Source: Larix sibirica
Lineage: Eukaryota > Streptophyta > Pinopsida > Pinales > Pinaceae
Assembly: GCA_004151065.3 (NCBI GenBank)
Contig: NWUY0304759194.1
Span: 1 to 11,878 of the forward strand
Length of the DNA stretch: 11,878 nt
Direction of reading: 5' to 3'
The notes under the pieces are model-generated. The model worked only from the letters and a program-made list of their open reading frames with translations. It made no database searches and was not told where the DNA came from. Of this stretch, positions 1 through 9,608 are shown in pieces (the stretch's first letter is position 1; each line of letters opens with the position of its first letter). The translations under genes and the position numbers were made by a program.

Positions 1-16
1 CCAAAAAAATATTCAC

Positions 17-405
17 ATTTTCACAATGTCATTTTGCTCCAAGAGAGTTCCATCTCCAACAAGAGGAGAGAAATGGCATACTGTGCTATTGACTGAGATA
101 CAAATAAGAAATGCAACACCTTTCTCTATATTCTTCTTAGCATTCCTATATACATTTCCGTTTTGGCTTCACAAGACAAAAATAGATAAATAATACTCAT
201 TTTTAATTGAAACAACAAATTTGGGAATTCCAAGACTTTATATAGAAAAATTGCTAATTCAAGCTTTAGAAGATAAAGGATTCGGAATGAAAAAAAATGA
301 ATTCAGCAGGTCTTACTTTGTAATATATGAGTTCCCCTTTTCCTGTAGGTCAACCACCTTTATCTTTGGCTTGCATTCAGACAAAATTGTTTGTAAATCT
401 TTTGC
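17..405 (-). pseudogene. EBP1: EBP1 (PA2G4-like) gene fragment, two exons and one intron
   Basis: Seen on the minus strand: an exon ending at 317 reads LQTILSECKPKIKVVDL, then EKGNSYIT, followed by donor GTAAGA at 316-311. A second exon starts at 166 after an AAG acceptor and reads QNGNVYRNAKKNIEKGVAF, then ISVNSTVCHFSPL, then LEQNDIVK. Joining 317 to 166 keeps the frame and the family alignment exactly (S-Y-I-T-N-Q-N-G-N against S-F-I-R-E-Q-T-G-N). The second exon stops at 17 before GTGAAT, a possible donor. Known: plant EBP1 is an M24-fold protein without peptidase activity that promotes growth and ribosome production; SVNxTVCHFSP is its hallmark motif. The piece covers the N-terminal helices and the start of the fold. 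The 5' edge near 405 is uncertain because similarity fades, and exon 1 was not found. There are no stops, but normally conserved residues are changed (GVAFPTC is GVAFLIC), so I infer a decayed fragment rather than an active gene. A divergent gene continuing left of the window cannot be excluded. Confidence 0.8.
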
Positions 406-2195
406 AATATTTAACATGCAATGGACACTTCAATCCCAATATCATTATGATCAATAGCCACATCTCAGATCATTTTTCAAAATAGGATCCTGAGTGTTGA
501 TACTAGTATTTAGTGAATAGTACTTGTAATCCAATCAATATGAGATCTCGATTCCATTAAATAATTTCACTCTCATGTGCAAAGTCCCAACTACATGTGT
601 CGACCTGAATACATACTACTTGTAACTAGGCAAGGGATCAATGTTAGAATACTGATTCCTATCTATTCAAAACATTATTTGCAAGGGAACAACCAAGTTT
701 GAATTTACCTGATGTTTGCACCACAAAAAAATAGAAGATAAAAATCTATGTTTGCAGCTTATAGCCCCAATAGCAATAGAAGCAAACTTTAGTAGATTAT
801 ATTAATATATTAAATGAACTAGGTTTGCTTGAATGATTCCATAATAGGCATTCCTTGAGCTTCACAATGCTTAGTATTCCAATGTTTGTAAAGTTGCCTT
901 ATAACCATTCTCCACAAGTAGGATATTAAAAGCAAACTCAGAAACATCATGAGAGGCAAACTGCAACCAACAAAATAATCCTGTAGTCGGCCCATGCACA
1001 ATAATAATTGGGTCAATGCTTGTCACATAGGTAAAATGTTATAATTAAACTTGAAAAAATTATCTTGATTCTCAACACACATAGTGCTTTGTCAAATGAG
1101 TTCAAAACAGATTACCCAACAATGGTTGATAATTTATTATTTACATAAAGCTAAAAATATTTGAAGTATTATGACATGACAAGTTGGTGAAGATTCTTAG
1201 ATTAACTAGTTGGTTTGAAATGAGAATCCTTGGAATCAATTGATACTCGAGTTTCTTCATCTATGTTGATACTAGAGCAATTCGAGCGATATATAAGTAT
1301 GATGGGGATGAACAGAGCAGGAAAGAGATCTCTAATTAGTATACCAAGTAAGGTGCTTGTCTTTCTCTAAGTCAACCGCACTGTGAAGTGGGCCATACAC
1401 CTTTAATCATTGAATCAAAGTTTACCTAAGGTTTACCTCACATCTATCAACAATATACTTTCTATTTCAAGGTCAAAATATGATAGATTCAATATTTAGG
1501 GGATATAATATTAAGGCTCAAGGGTCAAATTCATTATTTCAAGCTCTTTAAGAAAATTGTTACTAAACAAAATAATTCTATGAGTAAATCCAAGTAGAGA
1601 TGTTAACAATTAAACAAGCTTTTATTCATCAACTTTACATCATACCTACCTACAACCAAGCGATTTTACATCACACCTTCTTACAAATCAACTTGCATAC
1701 ACCTAGTAACAAACATTCTCAACCTAGAACTAAACTGAATTTCAACTATGGAAGATTAAAACTATATAAGTTAAAACACTATTGCAGAATCCATTTAACA
1801 TCTAAATTCTAAATTCACAATTCCTGGGCTCACTTTATCAATGAGACTTACAGTTTCCAATAGTTCTCTATACCTCAAGATAATTGCTCTTTGTTTTTCT
1901 TTGTCCATGAGATATCACATTGTCAAAGGCTCAAATGAAATCTTGGTGGTTAAACATAACAATTTGTGTGAGAAATCTTTTGATGGAAACAAAGGAGTAC
2001 TTGAAAAGAAAAACACATTTGTAAAAAAATACTTGCCATGGTGAGGTCAAAAGAATTTGAGCCCAAAGATAAGGAAACCCCTTTGTAGCTGGAGGAGATC
2101 ACCTTGAACTTTAAAGATGCAATGTATAGATCCCAATTTCCAATGTTATGAATTAGCCCTAATAACATGTAAAAGATACATATGGCTCAAATTTA
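406..2195. other. No supportable gene; AT-rich spacer with a few splice-like signals
   Basis: This stretch is AT-rich and every reading frame in it is short. Open frames of 60-72 codons occur at 819-1016, 1600-1812, 1841-2044 and 1950-2168, but none shows a recognisable motif and all are of the length expected by chance in such DNA. On the minus strand a pyrimidine-rich tract ending in TTGCAG at 961 is followed by 29 open codons (960-874), and a strong donor ACT|GTAAGT sits at 1852/1851 behind about 21 open codons. These could be remnants of exons but match no family I know. Confidence 0.5.
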
Positions 2196-2321
2196 AGGTG
2201 AATATGCATGTCCAATAGAATCATGTGAAACATCCACCCCAATAATAATTATTGGTTTTTTGGGTATCTTAGGTATCCTATGCTCAAATTCCACAACCAA
2301 CACAAAGTCAAGGCCACCAAT
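2196..2321 (-). pseudogene. Argonaute PIWI-domain exon fragment, AGO4-clade-like
   Basis: On the minus strand a clear 3' splice site (TTGTTGTTTTGTCCTTTAG, AG at 2323-2322) is followed by an open exon that begins IGGLDFVLVVEFEHRIPKIP and continues PIIIIGVDVSHDSIG, ending in a TAA at 2195-2193. Known: plant AGO4/6/9 proteins read LGGLN...IP...K.PTIILGMDVSHGSPG at this point of the PIWI domain, and the D of DVSH is the first metal-binding catalytic residue; it is kept here. AGO4-clade proteins carry 24-nt siRNAs in RNA-directed DNA methylation in the nucleus. The expected continuation (SIAAVV... and the remaining catalytic residues) is not found downstream, and the expected upstream exon is not found either. 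I therefore call an isolated decayed fragment. The clade call rests on DVSH and LGGL rather than the AGO1-type GADVTH and VGGRN, from memory and not from an alignment. Confidence 0.72.
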
Positions 2322-3969
2322 CTAAAGGACAAAACAACAATTCCATAAACCTGGGTCTATTGCATATTTACTCCACATCTCAACCACTCAACCACAACTC
2401 GTCGGGTATAATTATGTCCTTATTAGGTTCCCATGTTCTCAACCATGGCTTGGGAGGTCTGCACCACACACTTATGAAATTTTGATCACTGGCTGTCCCT
2501 GAAGTTGGTTTGTAGGCTATGTACAAAGGATGTTTGAGCGAGGATCTCTTGTGTTAGTGCAAGGTTGCTTATGAATAAATTTAAATTCTTAAACCAAGCC
2601 ATACAAAGAATCATAAGGGGGAGGTAAATTTCGTTGGAGATTACTTGTAGAATTGAGTTGAGCAAAATGTAGGTGGGAAAGATGTAAGAGGAATTTTAAA
2701 TAGGGATAGAGTTGGATTGTTCCTTGGACATGTGGAAAGCTCAAGTCGAGAGTTGAAGATCATTGATATAATTATGTTTATGAAATGATAAACATGATTA
2801 CTGTTTGTACAATCCCATCATAGTTGGACCATTTTACTTCTAGCTATGTTTGGGCCACTCTTGGTTTTGGAAGTTTCAGAGTTCCTTCCACTGATTAATC
2901 CCCTTATTGTTTAACCACTTACCCCATATCTATCCATATTCCCATAGAGCCTTTGTTGGTTTCAAAGTTCCAAGTGTCTTCATTACCAATAGTGTCTTCT
3001 TCTAAAAGTTACTAAATCTCTTCTTGGTTTAAGGAGGGCCCTCGCTAACTTTTACATATTCTCTTCAACACATGAGTACCATATATGTCAAATCTATTGC
3101 ACAGTTGACAATGTCATGTAGACAAAAGGGTCCTTTGATGCCCTTTTTATGCCTAGCTTGCTTTATCTAAAATTACATGGAAATTCATTCAATGTTTGTA
3201 ATCCTTCTTCTACAATGTAATAGATAGACTATATTCCATATCGATATCTCAAAACTATTCATGAAGCACTCCAACAATAGATTACGTGTTAGGGTTGGCG
3301 AAAGTACCTAATCATGTCTAGTACATAATTCCTTCACCATTTCCATGGGCCTTAGTTTCCATTAAGACAATGTTTATTGTGCCCTGAAAAATGAAAATCA
3401 AAGTTAATATATATATAAGTTTGGAAAAAAAATACTGAAATGAATAAGATCTTCTTAACAAGAAATTATTGATACTTGTGTTACTAGTGGAAGTTGTGTT
3501 GCTATAACCTCCTCAACGATTTCTAGATTTGTACCGCTTACCAGAATCATTAAAATGTAAGAGACCAAAGCTATATAATTTATGTGACTTAGGCATTCAC
3601 AAGTTCAAGTAAAAACTATATAGCTAGTAATACCTGCGTCATTGGTACATCAACACCTTTGTCAACAACAAAATCTCCACTAGTAGTGAAGCATTCATTG
3701 ATCATTTAAGAATTGTGTATATTGCATAAGGTTGAATAAATATATGGACATGAGATTTGGACTTTAAATATATATATAATAACATAATATGTAACAATGC
3801 ATTATACTTGATCTTGTAAATGTGTTTTTTGTAACATTATTTATTACATGCTTACGTACCTTGCATGTGGACTTATTTTCTGGAGCAATGAATCGCTTAC
3901 ACATATCCCTACAAGATGATTCATACTACTCAAGATTTAGTCTATCCAACTCTCTCAACACATCATCTG
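2322..3969. other. No supportable gene; spacer with possible minus-strand splice signals
   Basis: No long open frame is present on either strand. On the minus strand there are a donor-like AAG|GTACGTAAG at 3860/3859, just downstream of the 3970-4839 frame, and an acceptor-like TTTTCATTTTTCAG at 3384. Between them two short open blocks (about 3704-3633 and 3554-3483) could be exons. Reading on from 3384 to about 2770 gives stops at roughly the density expected by chance, so no coding claim is made. Short AT runs (ATATATATA) occur near 3408-3417 and 3769-3778. Confidence 0.45.
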
Positions 3970-4839
3970 CTAAATAAATAAATGGGGCATCATCTGCACT
4001 GCATCATCCCATACCAAAGCAGCCCCAATACGCTCCTTTATTTTCTCCCTCATCTCATTTGCTACTTGGTATGTCAAGTTCAACTCCCCTTGCAATGCAA
4101 CTACTCTAGGTGGTCGAACTACTGGGCGAGGCGCTATAACCCTAAATCGAACATTTCGCATGGCGTTAGGTCGTTCACATGTAAGATCTTTTCCAACACC
4201 ATAGAATTTGGACACCGCATATGTATTATTGAGGTCCATGTGCAATCCTGCATATATCATCCTAACAAAATATTGAGGCACCTCATCATTATTTGGGAAC
4301 TTCCCATATGCATACAAGAACCTCCAATAAATATAAGGTGCAATATTATGATCATTGAGGCTTGCAACCTTTAGACATTTTTTTATCTTCAAGTCGCAAG
4401 TCAAATAATGACAAGGCCATTTCTTTTGTGACCATGCTTTTAACTTCACTGTAGGAGTGGTAACCAATCACCACCAATCTTATTATACGCATCATGTCCA
4501 AAAAATATAGTTTGACGGTCCAAACCCATGATAAGTCTCTATCAAACTATCCATATTATGCAAAACAATATGGAGACTTGTTGCAGTTGCAACTATTTTC
4601 CCCATTATTTTCTTATGGGAAATGACGGGCCCCTCCTTGATTTTTCTTACATGAGCAAATGTGTTTTTTCCCTCAAACTTGGATAGATTTGTCTTAGGAC
4701 TTGGACTCACTGAGAAATAAACACTTAAACTTTTTTCAAAGTCCTTTTGTGTTTCAACACTTTCTCTGGAGGTTTTACATTGCCGCGAGTTGATCTCAAT
4801 CCACCGAAACATCACTGTTGCACTTCTTCTATGACACAC
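3970..4839 (-). pseudogene. Unidentified broken reading frame of about 290 codons
   Basis: Two open stretches lie in the same minus-strand frame: 115 codons (4839-4492) and 165 codons (4467-3970). They are separated only by the short interval 4494-4468, which contains TGA, TAA, TAA and TGA in frame. Stop density across the whole is well below that expected for this base composition, which is the main evidence for former coding. The first part is rich in basic and hydrophobic helix-like sequence (for example FAHVRKIKEGPVISHKK). The second contains YIYWRFLYAYGKFPNNDEVP, a basic proline-rich patch RPVVRPPR (near 4135-4105), and a polar helix-like tail NEMREKIKERIG. I recognise no family, and no signal peptide or membrane segment is visible. 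The true start is unknown: the same frame can be followed upstream past 4840 but with chance-level stops. It could be an accessory ORF of a transposable element or a diverged host gene. Confidence 0.5.
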
Positions 4840-5789
4840 CTGACCTCATGCTCGAATCCACTATGAGGAAGCGAATTAGGAAGCAAGTGTCAGTCACCAC
4901 TTATCTTACTACACATGTCATCGATTTTACCAGGTAAGAACGGGTCCTCTGCTCAGTTTGTATTTCAGTCCATGTAGTCCTTGATGCATCTCTTTTGGTG
5001 CCCTAGTGCATTAGTTATTGGCTAGGTAATGTTTTCCATTTCAAGCCATAGATAGGACTTGTGGAAGTCTCATGACCCCTGGAGCACACTCTTTTCTTTG
5101 TGATATATGGTTAACACGACATGAAAGCAAAACTTTAGTTTCCAACCAAAGTTCCTCTCTCCTTGAGCTGAATTAAGCCTCGCGAGAAGTGCTTAGTCAT
5201 TTTATTTTAAATTTTGGGTCCCCTCCCTACTCAACAACTTCAAAGTTCTACTGATGACCATTGCCTTGAATCTACCTCCCACTTAAACAATGGCAATGGC
5301 CCTAATGGAGGGTTTTTTTGTTTGATTTTGACGATTGAATCATTGGCCATGGCCCTAAAATCCCCATAGGAACTCCTCTACTACCTCAGTCATGTTTTCG
5401 TGGGCCTCCTAGCCCCTTGATAGCCAGCTACCTTGTCATGATGGAGTATTCCTTCTTTTAATATATGTGTGATTCATAATGAGAAAACTAGGATTTTATA
5501 CCTTAAAATGCACTAGCGGCTAAAGTCTGATAATGTAACTACTTTGTAGATCTCACAGCTGGAAAAACGTATTTTTCGGATTTGAGATACTTGGGAATCA
5601 TCATCAATAAGACCTCATACATGAAGGGTGTTTTAAGCTGACGTTGTTTTAGTTTTGCTTTCATTGTTAATCATAGATTGATTTGTGTGTATATACTGTT
5701 AGTTTGTATCCCATGGAAAATGATATGCTGTTAATGGCTTGCGGGAGTCTACTACGTCGTGATGGAACATGAGATAACACTCCAAATAT
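4840..5789. other. No supportable gene; spacer between two opposed broken ORFs
   Basis: The minus-strand frame of the neighbouring broken ORF can be read back to an ATG at 5439 with a TATAAAA at 5500-5494 upstream of it. However, the interval holds 17 in-frame stops in about 200 codons, no fewer than chance. The plus-strand ORF to the right starts no earlier than about 5790. The 5699-5935 minus-strand open frame overlaps that plus-strand ORF and looks like its shadow. Nothing else was recognised here. Confidence 0.4.
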
Positions 5790-8700
5790 ATGCAGGAGAT
5801 ACCATCGAATGATGAGCAAGCTGAAGAAGTCCCTCTCCAAATACATACGACGATACTTGGAGCACTACATCGAGAGTTGAGAAAGAGTATAAATGGGGAG
5901 AAATATATCAATTTTTCAGGAATGAAGAATATCAAATTGTCGGCTTAGAAGAAGTCTTGATATACTATAATATCAAGTGGCTAGGACTCCACAAAGCAGC
6001 AGTAAGATCCAAGGTATTACCCTACATGGAAGTTATAAGTTGGCCCATAGCCCACATTAATTCCACAACTCGCATCTTGAAGGACACCTCAGGAAAAGAT
6101 ATCGCTTCCATTTAGCCGACCCATTTAGAGAAGGCTTACAAGCCTATAGTGGCAGAAGTTAACATGACACTTGAATGGGTTGAAAGTCTAAAGCTCGACT
6201 ACATTGATTTCATCAAGTAAGTATGGATGCTTGAGAAACAATTTTTCCAAAGGGAAAGCAAGGAGTACAAAATCAAGATGTTAAATCAGCCTTATCAGGT
6301 AGACACAACTCTCTTATGTGGACTATGCGGGACAGATAGTACATCACACTTCAAGCTCCATTGGACTCCACTGTGATACTATGTCATAGTTAGTGCCACA
6401 AGGTTTAATTGGTGAACTATTATTTCTACCAATATGGAAGATGCTATTAAAAGAGCACAAGATGGTATTCTTGAAAATAAATTACAGTTCCTTATGTCTT
6501 CATACCTACTGGATACCATATGCATCTTCCACAACATCCCAGGCAAGGGGTGCAAATGGAACCCCGACGAAACACCCATACATGTGTGTTGTCAAGCATT
6601 ATGGGCGCAAAGGCATGCCAGCTACTCAAACAAGTTTGTGAAGAATTCATCATGCCTCTGTACAAAATCATCTGTGGGAAGGCACCTAATTGCATGTTTG
6701 ATAACGCTATTAAAATGGTAACCCAACTAGGATATTGGTTCTTGATGGACGAGGGGACTTATCTACATATCTATGGAGGGTCTAAGGCTCCATACATTTT
6801 CCCTAAGTATATCACAAACTACATGGTCCTCAAAGAGATTGTCAACCAAATATTCATTGACATGATAAGACATACTTTAAACAACAACAAGAAGGCGTCA
6901 TGGCTTCCCATACCAATAATTGTTGGAGCTTACAAGATTTCCAAAGTAAAGGAGTCCTTAGAATTGGTCAATATTTTCGTAGCCTTTCACTCTGGGGAAA
7001 GGACCTTTTATAGAAAGAACAACCATAAAAAAGTAGCTAACCATTGTGCAGCGACCAAGTTTTATTATGTCTATGCTAATAATTTTTGTGCAAATGAGGA
7101 AGTTTATCGAAGGGGGCACAATTTTGAAGAACTCGACAAGAGGATAAAGCACAAGAAAGGCACCAAAGAGACTGGTACTAGAAAGCAAGCTGAAGAAAAA
7201 CCTGAGGAAGTACAACAGAGACTATTGAAAGAAGCAGCCCGAAAAAAGGTTGAATTAGAAGCTTTATTGGCTGAAACATACAAAATTTTGTGGGAAGAAC
7301 AATAGGCAAAGAGAGATGAAGAAGAATAGTGCAGGAAGGAAGAGCTTCTCAAAGAACAAGAATCCCAAAAAAGAGAATATCAACTTTTGTAGGAGGAGAT
7401 CCAAAATAAGAAGGAAAAGGAAACCTAGAAGAGTGTTGTAGAGCAAGAACAAAGACAAACTAAGGATTCATAGGGTGGTGGTCCCAAAGACATGGACATT
7501 GTGATGCCCACTATGAGCACTGAAATCCCACTCACTGAAGGTCATATCCCCTTCATAGATCTGGTCATCACTCCATACACCCCTTCCAGGGAGCATGATG
7601 TAGCTCAACTGGATACTATAATATTTGATCACAAAAGGAAGCAAATTTTCAAACGAACAGAGAATAGACTCAATATTTCGTCATGATCGGAGATCGTCAC
7701 TACCCAAGAAGTTTCTATATTTAAAGGAACATATCAAGCATTGGAATTCATATCTTCCGTAAATGTAGTTGCTTCCAGGGCTAGTCAAGACAACATCCAG
7801 AGGATGTCCCAAGACCTCAAGCAAGCCATAAAAAGGATTAGTACTCTAGAAGACCTCCTCTTGGAAGAAAGGAGAGAGAGGGTAGATACGGTAGATGATC
7901 ATGAAGCCTCGGAAATTGAGAAGAGGCCATTGGAGGTCTTGACTCAAGATCTACAAACAAGAAAGGGTGCACTTGCAACTCGGGTTGATGACTTGGTTAT
8001 AGAGAAGGCTTCCATGGAAGTTTAGATTAAGATGCTTCAATAGGAGAAAGGGGTTTTGACAGTAGAAGTGGGTGATTCTGAAGAGGAAAGACAGATCTTG
8101 GATCATTTCCATAACTGTGCGACCGTGCTACAAGAACAATTGTTTCATTTGCTGGAGTTAATTGTAGAGCAATTGTTTGAAGTATAGAAGATAGACACCA
8201 AGCTCGGGGATGTGTTTGAGGTAGCCCAAAGAATTGATCTCAAGATTGCATATGTAAAAGAAAAACTAAAAGGGGTGGAATCATGGCACAAGCAGTGCAC
8301 TGATATCCCACCAAATCTACCCAAAAGAGCAATAGAAGAGATGTAGCTCGATTACGCTACCTCAGATAATTGTCAAAAATCAAGGGAAAAATTACAAAAG
8401 GAGGTTGCAACTTCACAAGAGAAATAATAGAATGTGCACCAGACTGTAGTGAGAGTGTTCAAGGAGTGCCATTTACCCCCATTGGGAGCTTCTGAAGAGC
8501 CCATACCAAAAGAACGACGTTTTGTGGAACTTAGAACAATATGGGACGAATACTTGGGAGCTATCAGAAGCACAACTCGGGTTACCTCACAGGCTCTACA
8601 ATAATAGATTGGGAAATTCATGCTGAAGATTCAATTCATGACCACAAGGCACAACTAAGTGATTAAGGGATTGACCACATTACCGAAGGAAGTTGTCCTT

Positions 8701-8808
8701 CATGAAGTGGCATTATGTTGATTAGAGCCTAAAAAATTAAATGTCATATCTTATGATTGTGATATTTGGGATGAGTTTATTAAAGCTCAAGGAAACGATC
8801 CTACTTAA
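5790..8808 (+). pseudogene. Large broken ORF with C-terminal coiled coils, possibly retroelement-associated
   Basis: From 5825 to about 6640 one frame (codon starts 5825, 5828...) is open except for stops at 6113, 6218, 6374 and 6413. From about 6620 to 8806 another frame continues with 16 stops, so at least one frameshift lies between about 6600 and 6650. An earlier frame change near 5825 from an ATG at 5790 is possible. About 20 stops in some 990 codons is far below chance. The first half looks globular (YKWGEIYQFFRNEEYQIVGL; LGYWFLMDEGTYLHIYGGSK). From about 7105 it becomes charged and helical (PEEVQQRLLKEAARKKVELE), with coiled-coil-like blocks at about 7105-7480 and 7770-8030 and again near 8200-8450. 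I saw no membrane segment, zinc finger, protease or polymerase motif. It ends with TAA at 8806-8808, 30 bases before the LTR. I do not recognise the family. It may be an extra ORF of an LTR retrotransposon, but no pol sequence is visible upstream of it. Confidence 0.65.
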
Positions 8809-8814
8809 TCATGT

Positions 8815-8832
8815 AATTTTAATTTTAATTTT
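8815..8832. repeat. AATTTT x3 short tandem repeat
   Basis: Three perfect AATTTT units lie between the end of the large ORF and the LTR start. The tract is T-rich on the plus strand, so it is not the purine-rich tract that normally precedes a 3' LTR. Confidence 0.85.
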
Positions 8833-8940
8833 ATTTTCTGTTGAAGAAAATGTAAAGGTTAAGTGACATGTGTATCGAGGTCCCAAGAGTTGTAAGCTTT
8901 AGGGGAAGTCGAATTGCCACCTAGGGGTCATTTTGTAAAT

Positions 8941-8948
8941 TATAAAAG
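8941..8948 (+). promoter_or_regulatory. TATA box of the LTR promoter
   Basis: TATAAAAG is a perfect plant TATA box. It lies upstream of the AATAAA signal within the LTR, as expected for the retroelement's own promoter; transcription would start roughly 25-35 bases further on. Confidence 0.65.
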
Positions 8949-9430
8949 AAAGATAGGAGGAGAGAAGAGGGAATTTTTGCATGGGAGTTTTGCTACTCAC
9001 TCTGTTTAAGAACTATTTCTAAGGATGAATAGAGAACTCCTAGGCTTGAGTTTGGCATTGGAGGTGCCTGCTATGTGGATGAATGTTATGGAACTGATTT
9101 CCTTTTCACCTATGGCTCATGTGCGATAATATTTTTCTATTTACATGTTGGATTAGTCTTATGGTTCATTACTATTTACTGTGTAGGCTTGCTCGCAGTC
9201 TCTTTGTTTTATACGAGCTGTAAATACAAACTGTGTTTATGTTGTAACTATTTTGGTATTTAATCTCACTTTGTAGTTGTTATACATTTCATATTGTGTG
9301 GTTATATGTTCTTGGAATATATCTCAACTTCATTTACTGTTCCTTCTATTTACTTTCGCTCCTTACAAGGATAGGTTAAGATAATCTAGGATTGCATCAT
9401 AGGTTAGAGCACTTTACATTTCATTTATTA

Positions 9431-9436
9431 AATAAA
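9431..9436 (+). promoter_or_regulatory. Polyadenylation signal AATAAA in the LTR
   Basis: AATAAA lies 490 bases after the TATA box and about 170 bases before the LTR end, consistent with an R/U5 boundary shortly downstream. It overlaps AAACCCTAA (9435-9443), which matches the plant telo-box; that overlap may be chance. Confidence 0.5.
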
Positions 9437-9608
9437 ACCCTAAACGGTGTACCGAGTTGCAACCGGTAAAAGTGCCAACCAGTGAATGATAGGAGAGTTA
9501 GAATATGGACGGGTTCCCCACTTCAAATGGTTTAAAATCTAATTAGTATTTCCCACCAGGGAGAACCCCTATTATTAATGCAAGGATTTTTCAGGGCATC
9601 AACATATT

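Larger units (their letters stand above)
8839..9604 (+). repeat. LTR of a Ty3/gypsy-type retrotransposon (766 bases)
   Basis: The right edge is fixed by the primer-binding site starting at 9609. The sequence ends TCAACA (9599-9604), the exact inverse complement of TGTTGA at 8839-8844, giving the usual TG...CA ends with a 6-base terminal inverted repeat. Inside are a TATA box (8941) and an AATAAA signal (9431), in the right order for U3-R-U5. That leaves a U3 of only about 130 bases before the likely start of transcription, which is short. The left edge is therefore less sure than the right, and a longer LTR starting further upstream is possible. No second LTR is in the window, so the ends could not be checked by comparison. 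The open frame at 9075-9263 lies within it and looks fortuitous. Confidence 0.7.

Noticed and set aside
819-1016. 65-codon minus-strand open frame, hydrophobic in its first half
   Set aside because: No family match. Another minus-strand frame is open there too, behind an acceptor-like site at 961, so the ORF is probably fortuitous.
1141-1200. Faint resemblance of a minus-strand stretch (NLHQLVMS) to the Argonaute C-terminal motif DLQELVHSLSY
   Set aside because: Only a few residues agree, a stop interrupts it, and the flanking residues do not match.
1950-2168. 72-codon minus-strand open frame just downstream of the AGO-like exon, tested as the next Argonaute exon
   Set aside because: The residues do not align with the PIWI sequence that should follow DVSHGSPG; only a W and an L agree.
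2770-3384. Minus-strand reading that looks like protein downstream of the acceptor at 3384
   Set aside because: About 14 stops in some 205 codons is the chance level for this composition, and more than one frame could be read as plausible protein, so there is no real coding signal.
4840-5439. Upstream extension of the 3970-4839 minus-strand frame to an ATG at 5439 with a basic GGPRKH motif
   Set aside because: Seventeen in-frame stops in about 200 codons is no fewer than chance. That every stop could derive from Q or R codons is true of any stop and proves nothing.
6379-7458. Minus-strand open frames opposite the large plus-strand ORF
   Set aside because: They are antisense shadows of a purine-rich coding strand; their leucine-, serine- and phenylalanine-rich translations reflect that.
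9075-9263. 62-codon hydrophobic open frame inside the LTR
   Set aside because: It lies in the LTR transcript-leader region, has no recognisable motif and is of chance length.
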